Source: JBOHHM01 sp050725495 (GTDB lineage: Bacteria; Pseudomonadota; Gammaproteobacteria; Burkholderiales; Burkholderiaceae_C). From it: a DNA stretch of 10,622 nucleotides. The notes below the pieces were generated by a model. That model had not been told where the DNA came from. It saw nothing but the letters and a program-made list of their open reading frames with translations, and ran no database searches. The stretch spans positions 1-10,622 of the forward strand of contig JBOHHM010000307.1 of the NCBI GenBank assembly GCA_050725495.1. The letters are read 5' to 3'. The translations under genes and the position numbers were made by a program. Positions 6,909 to 10,622 of this stretch are shown here, piece by piece. Positions within the stretch are counted from its first letter, which is position 1. Each line of letters begins with the position of its first letter.

Positions 6909-6921
6909 GAGAAGTCTTCTC
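6909..6921. promoter_or_regulatory. Short palindrome just upstream of the lysR ATG
   Basis: GAGAAG (6909-6914), a central T, and CTTCTC (6916-6921) form a perfect 6-bp-arm inverted repeat 6 nt upstream of the ATG at 6902. It occupies the place where a Shine-Dalgarno would be expected. It could be an operator or hide the start in a hairpin, but with short arms it could also be chance. Confidence 0.3.
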
Positions 6922-6962
6922 GTTTGGAGAGGACTTGCTATTTTGAACCTTCAAGCCATCGC

Positions 6963-6987
6963 CCGTCATCGTGATGTGAGATGACGG
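6963..6987. promoter_or_regulatory. Candidate LysR-type operator (8-bp arms, T-N11-A)
   Basis: CCGTCATC (6963-6970) and GATGACGG (6980-6987) form a perfect 8-bp-arm inverted repeat around a 9-nt centre. The inner T at 6969 and A at 6981 are spaced T-N11-A, the general LysR-family binding geometry. It lies 61-85 bp upstream of the lysR ATG. Autoregulation, and control of the downstream leu genes through the same promoter, is an inference. Confidence 0.5.
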
Positions 6988-7025
6988 CCTTTCCCATGTG
7001 CTGCCGCTGTCTGGCCGCGGTTCCA

Positions 7026-7040
7026 ATGCTGTTTTGGCAT
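7026..7040. promoter_or_regulatory. Second, weaker T-N11-A palindrome upstream of lysR
   Basis: ATGC (7026-7029), 7 nt, GCAT (7037-7040) also has the T-N11-A spacing and lies about 60 bp further upstream than the stronger site. Flanking CCA and TGG extend it imperfectly. Arms of 4 bp are short enough to arise by chance. Confidence 0.25.
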
Positions 7041-7067
7041 TTGGCCCGAGTGAAACGGGCGTAATGT

Positions 7068-7088
7068 GCTATCAAAAAAAGAGCAACC
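7068..7088 (+). repeat. Dispersed 21-bp repeat, copy 2, in the gltA-lysR spacer
   Basis: Reads GCTATC, seven As, GAGCAACC on the plus strand, matching the copy before leuB (3654-3674, minus strand) at 20 of 21 positions. Here it has no start codon after it and lies just beyond the gltA terminator. This argues that the motif is a dispersed element and not a leuB-specific signal. Confidence 0.7.
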
Positions 7089-7099
7089 GTGGACCCCGC

Positions 7100-7137
7100 A
7101 AAGAAAAAGCCCGCCGATGCGGCCATCGGCGGGTTTT
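7100..7137 (-). terminator. Rho-independent terminator of gltA
   Basis: CCCGCCGAT (7110-7118) and ATCGGCGGG (7125-7133) form a perfect 9-bp GC-rich stem with a 6-nt loop. On the minus strand it is followed by CTTTTTCTTT, a good U-tract, and it starts 18 nt after the gltA stop. The TTTT at 7134-7137 lets it extend as an A-T stem and could allow termination from the other direction as well. Confidence 0.95.
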
Positions 7138-7155
7138 GCCAGGGGGCAGGGCCGA

Positions 7156-8466
7156 TCAGCGCTGGGCGATCGGTTTGACGTCACGCTTGGCCGAGCCGGT
7201 GAACAGCTGGCGCGGGCGGCCGATCTTGTACTCGGGGTCGCCGATCATTTCGTTGAGCTGGGCGATCCAGCCGACCGTGCGGGCCAGCGCGAAGATGGCA
7301 GTGAACAGGCTGACCGGGATGCCGATGGCGCGCTGCACGATGCCGGAGTAGAAGTCCACGTTCGGGTAGAGCTTGCGCTGCACGAAGTAATCGTCTTCCA
7401 GCGCGATCTTCTCCAGCGCCATGGCCAGCTTGAACAGCGGGTCGTTTTCCAGGCCCAGCTCGCCCAGCACTTCCTTGCAGGTTTCCTGCATCAGCTTGGC
7501 GCGCGGGTCGTAGTTCTTGTAGACGCGGTGGCCGAAGCCCATGAGCTTGACGTGAGAGTTCTTGTCCTTGACCTGCTCCATGAACTGGCCGACCTTGGCG
7601 ATCCCCCCCATTTTCTGGATGTCTTCGAGCATGTTCAGGCAGGCCTCGTTGGCGCCACCATGGGCCGGGCCCCAGAGGCAGGCCACGCCGGCGGCGATGG
7701 CCGCAAACGGATTGGTACCCGAGGAGCCGCACAGGCGCACGGTCGAGGTGGAGGCGTTCTGCTCGTGGTCGGCATGAAGCGTGAAGATGCGGTCCAGCGC
7801 CTTCTCGATGATGGGGCTGACCCTGTAGTCCTCGCAGGGCGTGGCGAACATCATGTGCATGAAGTTGCCGGCGTAGCTCAGCGAGTTCTTGGGGTACATG
7901 TAGGGCTGGCCGACGCTGTACTTGTAGGCCATGGCGACCAGCGTGGGCATCTTGGCGATCAGGCGGATCGCGGCGATCTCGCGGTGCTGGGGATTGTTGA
8001 TGTCGGTGCTGTCGTGGTAGAAGGCCGAGAGGCCGCCGACCAGGCCGGTCAACACGGCCATCGGGTGGGCGTCGCGGCGGAAGCCGCGCAGGAAAAACTG
8101 CATCTGCTCGTTGACCATGGTGTGGTTGGTCACGCGCGAGGTGAAGTCCTTCTTCTGGGCTGCGTTGGGCAGCTCGCCGTACAGCAGCAGGTGGCAGGTT
8201 TCCAGGAAGTCGCAGTTCACGGCCAGCTGCTCGATCGGGTAGCCGCGGTACAGCAGCTCGCCCTTGTCGCCGTCGATATAGGTGATGGCGGACTGGCAGG
8301 CCGCGGTCGACAGGAAGCCGGGATCGTAGGTGAACATGCCGGTTTGCGCGTACAGCTTGCGGATGTCGATCACATCGGGGCCGATGCTGCCGTGGTAGAC
8401 CGGCAGCTCGACGCTGGGGCTGCCGTTACTGAACGACAGGGTGGCTTTGTTGTCAGCGAGTTTCAT
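7156..8466 (-). CDS. gltA: Citrate synthase (type II, hexameric class)
   Basis: Condenses oxaloacetate and acetyl-CoA to citrate, the entry step of the TCA cycle; cytoplasmic. The 436-residue product matches the Gram-negative type II enzyme. Landmarks are the small N-terminal beta domain (~1-60), ITYIDGDKGELLYRGYPIEQ (~61-80), the catalytic-histidine motif HADHEQNAST (231-240), the second histidine in GPAHGGANEA (His269), GFGHRVYKNYDPRA (~310-323), and the catalytic aspartate in PNVDFYSGI (Asp371). The ATG at 8466 has AAGGA about 9-10 nt upstream. It is the last gene of the sdh cluster, 84 nt after sdhE, and is closed by a strong terminator. A 15-codon mini-ORF overlaps its start in an ATGA arrangement. 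NADH inhibition is known for this type but cannot be judged from sequence alone. Confidence 0.98.
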   Translation of the reverse strand: MKLADNKATLSFSNGSPSVELPVYHGSIGPDVIDIRKLYAQTGMFTYDPGFLSTAACQSAITYIDGDKGELLYRGYPIEQLAVNCDFLETCHLLLYGELPNAAQKKDFTSRVTNHTMVNEQMQFFLRGFRRDAHPMAVLTGLVGGLSAFYHDSTDINNPQHREIAAIRLIAKMPTLVAMAYKYSVGQPYMYPKNSLSYAGNFMHMMFATPCEDYRVSPIIEKALDRIFTLHADHEQNASTSTVRLCGSSGTNPFAAIAAGVACLWGPAHGGANEACLNMLEDIQKMGGIAKVGQFMEQVKDKNSHVKLMGFGHRVYKNYDPRAKLMQETCKEVLGELGLENDPLFKLAMALEKIALEDDYFVQRKLYPNVDFYSGIVQRAIGIPVSLFTAIFALARTVGWIAQLNEMIGDPEYKIGRPRQLFTGSAKRDVKPIAQR

Positions 8467-8510
8467 GTTTGCTTTCCTTGAGTAGTTTGCCGATCATCGG
8501 GTGAAGGCAT
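8463..8510 (-). other. Possible 15-codon mini-ORF overlapping the gltA start
   Basis: Between sdhE and gltA an ATG at 8510 opens a frame encoding MPSPDDRQTTQGKQT, whose TGA overlaps the gltA ATG as ATGA. It contains the gltA Shine-Dalgarno. It has no clear ribosome-binding site of its own. The peptide resembles no attenuation leader I know. It may be chance, or a translational-coupling device. Confidence 0.2.
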
Positions 8511-8550
8511 GCTTTGAAATCCAGGGCTGGCGCGGCGCTCAGAAGCTGCG

Positions 8551-8841
8551 TCAGCTCCTCAGCATCTCCAGTACTTCGCGTACTTCTTCTGTATTTGTCC
8601 CTGCCTGTGGGTCCTTGCGCCGCAGCAGCAGGTCCAGCAGGTCGTTGTCTGCCAAATCCATCAACACCGCGAGCCCCTGGGCCTGGCCGACCGTCAGGCC
8701 GGACTCATGGCGGGCAAAGAACCGCTCGATGAACAAGTCGTTTTCCAGCAGCCCGCGGCGGCAGCGCCACTTGAGCTTGCTCAGGGCCCGCTCATCGAGC
8801 TTGGCGTGCTGGTCCGCTGGATGCAGAGCTTCGTTGCCCAC
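8551..8841 (-). CDS. sdhE: FAD assembly factor SdhE (YgfY/Sdh5 family)
   Basis: A 96-residue soluble protein that promotes covalent attachment of FAD to the SdhA flavoprotein. The family's hallmark RGxxE motif is present as RRGLLENDLFIERFF (Arg29-Gly30, Glu33, ~28-42), in a small helical domain ending DLLDLLLRRKDP and EVLEMLRS. The start is GTG at 8841, 7 nt after the sdhB stop. The Shine-Dalgarno GAGG (8847-8850) overlaps the sdhB TGA and is 5 nt from the GTG, so translation is likely coupled to sdhB. No in-frame ATG before the conserved motif offers an alternative. Its position directly behind sdhB fits its job in the same complex. The family was formerly annotated as antitoxin CptB, a name that should not be used to infer a toxin system here. 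Confidence 0.94.
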   Translation of the reverse strand: MGNEALHPADQHAKLDERALSKLKWRCRRGLLENDLFIERFFARHESGLTVGQAQGLAVLMDLADNDLLDLLLRRKDPQAGTNTEEVREVLEMLRS

Positions 8842-8846
8842 CGTTG

Positions 8847-8850
8847 CCTC
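8847..8850 (-). promoter_or_regulatory. sdhE Shine-Dalgarno embedded in the sdhB stop codon
   Basis: On the minus strand TGAGG combines the sdhB TGA with a GAGG Shine-Dalgarno, 5 nt before the sdhE GTG. This supports the non-ATG start and suggests translational coupling. Confidence 0.65.
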
Positions 8851-9553
8851 ACACGGCTCGCAGGACCATCATTTCCTTGATCTTGCCAATCGCCTTGGTC
8901 GGATTCAAGCCCTTGGGACACACGTCCACGCAGTTCATGATCGTGTGGCAGCGGAACAGCCGGTACGGGTCTTCCAGGTTGTCCAGGCGCTCGGCCGTGG
9001 CCTCGTCGCGGCTGTCGGCGATGAAGCGGTAGGCCTGCAGCAGGCCAGCCGGGCCGACGAACTTGTCAGGATTCCACCAGAAGCTCGGGCAGCTGGTCGA
9101 GCAGCTCGCGCACAGAATGCACTCGTACAGGCCGTTGAGCTCTTCGCGCTCTTCGGGCGACTGCAGGCGTTCCTTCTCGGGCGGCAGGTTGTCGTTGATC
9201 AGGTAGGGCTTGATCGAGTTGTACTGCTTGAAGAACTGCGTCATGTCCACGATCAGGTCGCGGATCACCGGCAGGCCGGGCAGCGGCTTGAGCACGATGG
9301 TGCCCTTGAGCGTGAGCATATTGGTCAGGCAGGCCAGGCCGTTCTTGCCGTTGATGTTCATCGCGTCGGAGCCGCAGACGCCCTCGCGGCAGGAGCGGCG
9401 GAACGACAGCGTGGGGTCGACGGCCTTGAGCTTCATCAGGGCGTCCAGCAGCATGCGTTCATGGCCATCGAGCTCGATCTCGATGGTCTGCATGTAGGGC
9501 TTGGCGTCCTTGTCGGGATCGTAGCGGTAGATCTGGAAAGTGCGTTTTTGCAT
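8849..9553 (-). CDS. sdhB: Succinate dehydrogenase iron-sulfur subunit
   Basis: Electron-transfer subunit of complex II; passes electrons from FAD on SdhA to ubiquinone at the inner-membrane anchor. The 234-residue product carries all three cluster motifs. The [2Fe-2S] ligands are Cys55, Cys60 and Cys75, with Asp63 (SCREGVCGSDAM) in the position where E. coli also uses an aspartate. The [4Fe-4S] ligands are Cys145, Cys148, Cys151 and Cys212 (CILCASC, VCPKGLNP). The [3Fe-4S] ligands are Cys155, Cys202 and Cys208. Trp160 in PSFWWNPDKF corresponds to the quinone-site tryptophan. CAGG lies 8 nt before the ATG, a modest Shine-Dalgarno. It is separated from sdhA by 56 nt containing a strong hairpin and is followed after 7 nt by sdhE. 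Confidence 0.98.
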   Translation of the reverse strand: MQKRTFQIYRYDPDKDAKPYMQTIEIELDGHERMLLDALMKLKAVDPTLSFRRSCREGVCGSDAMNINGKNGLACLTNMLTLKGTIVLKPLPGLPVIRDLIVDMTQFFKQYNSIKPYLINDNLPPEKERLQSPEEREELNGLYECILCASCSTSCPSFWWNPDKFVGPAGLLQAYRFIADSRDEATAERLDNLEDPYRLFRCHTIMNCVDVCPKGLNPTKAIGKIKEMMVLRAV

Positions 9554-9578
9554 CGTGGTTACCTGCTCTTAATCAGTG

Positions 9579-9602
9579 GGGGCAGAGATCAAACTCTGCC
9601 CC
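9579..9602 (-). repeat. Perfect 9-bp hairpin between sdhA and sdhB
   Basis: GGGGCAGAG (9579-9587) and CTCTGCCCC (9594-9602) pair perfectly around a 6-nt loop (ATCAAA). It starts 7 nt after the sdhA stop and ends 25 nt before sdhB. The minus strand continues CCACTGATTAAG, with no U-run, so it is not an intrinsic terminator. It resembles, from memory, GGGTCAGAG/CTCTGACCC palindromes scattered through betaproteobacterial genomes, so it may be a REP-like unit. An mRNA-stability role is also possible. Confidence 0.75.
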
Positions 9603-9609
9603 GCATTTA

Positions 9610-10622
9610 TCAGAATGTGCGGACCTTGGGCGGCACCGACTCGACCGTCATGGGCTTGAGGTTGACGGGCTTGTAGCTCAGGCTGTTGGTGGCGCTGTGC
9701 CACAGCGTGTGCTTCATCCAGTTGGCGTCGTCACGGCCCAGCGGTGCGACCGGATCGTCGGCTGGACGCTCGTAGTCGCTCACGGTGTGGGCGCCACGGC
9801 ATTCCTTGCGCGCGGCGGCCGACACCATGGTGGCCTGGGCGCACTCGATCAGGTTTTCCACTTCGAGCGCCTCGATACGCGCCGTGTTGAACACCTTGGA
9901 CTTGTCCTTGAGCTCGATCGCGCCCACGCGCTCGCGCAATGCGGCGATCTTTGTCACGCCTTCGTCCATGCTGGCCTGGGTGCGGAACACGCCCGCGTGT
10001 TTTTGCATGGAGGCGCGGATGTCGTTGGCCACGTCCTGGGCGTATTCGCCCTGGCGGGTGCCGTCCAGGCGGTTCAGGCGCGCCAGCGTGCGCTCGGCGG
10101 CGTCGGCCGGCAGGGGCTTGTGGGCCTGGGTGCTGCTGGCGAACTCGACGATGTGGTTGCCGGCAGCGCGGCCGAATACCAGCAGGTCCAGCAGCGAGTT
10201 GGTGCCCAGGCGGTTGGCGCCGTGCACGCTGACGCAGGAGCATTCGCCGACGGCGTACAGGCCGTTGACCACGGCGTTGTGCACATCGCCCTTGGGCACG
10301 ACGACCTGGCCGTGCACATTGGTCGGAATGCCGCCCATCTGGTAGTGGATGGTCGGCACCACGGGGATCGGCTCCTTGGTGATGTCGACGTTGGCGACGT
10401 TCACGCCGATCTCGTAGACCGAGGGCAGGCGCTTGTGGATGGTCTCGGCGCCCAGGTGGTCGAGCTTGAGCAGCACGTAGTCCTTGTTCGGACCGCAGCC
10501 ACGGCCTTCCTTGATCTCCTGGTCCATGCAGCGGGAGACAAAGTCGCGTGGCGCCAGGTCGTTCAGTGGGGGCGCGTAGCGCTCCATGAAGCGATCGCCG
10601 TTGACGTTGCGCAGGATCGCGC
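9610..10622 (-). CDS. sdhA: Succinate dehydrogenase flavoprotein subunit, C-terminal part (5' end cut by window edge)
   Basis: Catalytic subunit of complex II; oxidises succinate to fumarate with covalently bound FAD. The window holds the last 336 residues plus two bases of the preceding codon, roughly the C-terminal 55-60% of the usual ~590-600. The frame stays open above the ATG at 10587 (AILRNVNGDRF before MERYAPPLNDLAPRDF), so that ATG is internal. Visible active-site segments are APRDFVSR with the proton-relay arginine region, EIKEGRGCGPN, the substrate histidine in HYQMGGIPTNV, and GANRLGTNSLLDLLVFGRAAG with the substrate arginine and FAD contacts. The C-terminal domain ends ESVPPKVRTF, matching the family's PPK(I/V)RT(Y/F) end. 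The FAD-attachment histidine lies upstream, outside the window. It is followed by a hairpin and then sdhB. Confidence 0.97.
   Translation of the reverse strand, partial: AILRNVNGDRFMERYAPPLNDLAPRDFVSRCMDQEIKEGRGCGPNKDYVLLKLDHLGAETIHKRLPSVYEIGVNVANVDITKEPIPVVPTIHYQMGGIPTNVHGQVVVPKGDVHNAVVNGLYAVGECSCVSVHGANRLGTNSLLDLLVFGRAAGNHIVEFASSTQAHKPLPADAAERTLARLNRLDGTRQGEYAQDVANDIRASMQKHAGVFRTQASMDEGVTKIAALRERVGAIELKDKSKVFNTARIEALEVENLIECAQATMVSAAARKECRGAHTVSDYERPADDPVAPLGRDDANWMKHTLWHSATNSLSYKPVNLKPMTVESVPPKVRTF

Noticed and set aside
6938..6997. A 19-residue frame upstream of lysR as a possible leucine attenuation leader
   Set aside because: The peptide (MGKAVISHHDDGRWLEGSK) has a single leucine, no Leu-codon run, and no terminator/antiterminator hairpin pair follows it.
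7044..7060. GCCCG-N7-CGGGC mini-hairpin as a second gltA terminator
   Set aside because: The stem is 5 bp, there is no U-tract on the minus strand, and it lies beyond a strong terminator; probably chance or spacer structure.
7066..8481. A 471-codon plus-strand open frame antisense to gltA
   Set aside because: Same GC-bias shadow effect; it begins inside the dispersed repeat and runs through the gltA terminator, which a real gene start would be unlikely to do.
8551..8841. sdhE as the antitoxin CptB of a toxin-antitoxin pair
   Set aside because: The RGxxE motif and position next to sdhB identify the flavinylation factor; no CptA-like toxin gene is adjacent.
1..10622. Search for mobile elements, CRISPR arrays, tRNA or rRNA genes
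   Set aside because: No transposase or integrase motifs, no regularly spaced repeats, and no recognisable tRNA or rRNA sequence were seen on either strand.

Overview
The window is GC-rich chromosomal DNA with every recognisable gene on the minus strand. Codon usage, gene order and protein sequences point to a betaproteobacterium of the Burkholderiales, most likely Comamonadaceae. That is a judgement from recall, not a database search. Nothing looks like phage, plasmid, transposon or CRISPR material. It reads as two housekeeping blocks joined end to end, each transcribed from high to low coordinates.

Block 1 (10622 down to about 7100) is the end of a succinate dehydrogenase operon plus citrate synthase: sdhA (3' part only), a strong intercistronic hairpin, sdhB, sdhE (FAD-insertion factor, GTG start 7 nt after sdhB) and gltA, closed by a clear Rho-independent terminator at 7100-7137. 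It supplies two TCA-cycle steps and the factor that flavinylates SdhA.

The 6903-7155 spacer (253 bp) holds that terminator, one copy of a 21-bp dispersed repeat, and several palindromes with LysR-type T-N11-A geometry ahead of a LysR gene.

Block 2 (6902 down to 1) is lysR - leuC - a 42-residue entericidin-like lipoprotein - leuD - leuB - asd - fimV (5' part only). LeuC and LeuD form isopropylmalate isomerase and LeuB is the next leucine-pathway enzyme. Asd makes aspartate semialdehyde for Lys/Met/Thr and diaminopimelate. FimV is a LysM inner-membrane polar protein. From memory, the same core order (lysR-leuC-leuD-leuB-asd-fimV) occurs in Pseudomonas, so this is an old conserved neighbourhood. 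The tight lysR-leuC-lipoprotein-leuD spacing (26, 12 and 3 nt) indicates one transcript; leuB and asd follow after gaps of 73 and 80 nt that contain hairpins or repeats.

No undescribed multi-gene system is visible. The points worth a second look are small: a lipoprotein gene translationally wedged between the two isomerase subunits, a 21-bp repeat of which one copy forms the leuB translation start region, a 9-bp perfect hairpin between sdhA and sdhB, a 15-codon mini-ORF overlapping the gltA start, and candidate LysR operators. No gene-free stretch exceeds 300 bp.
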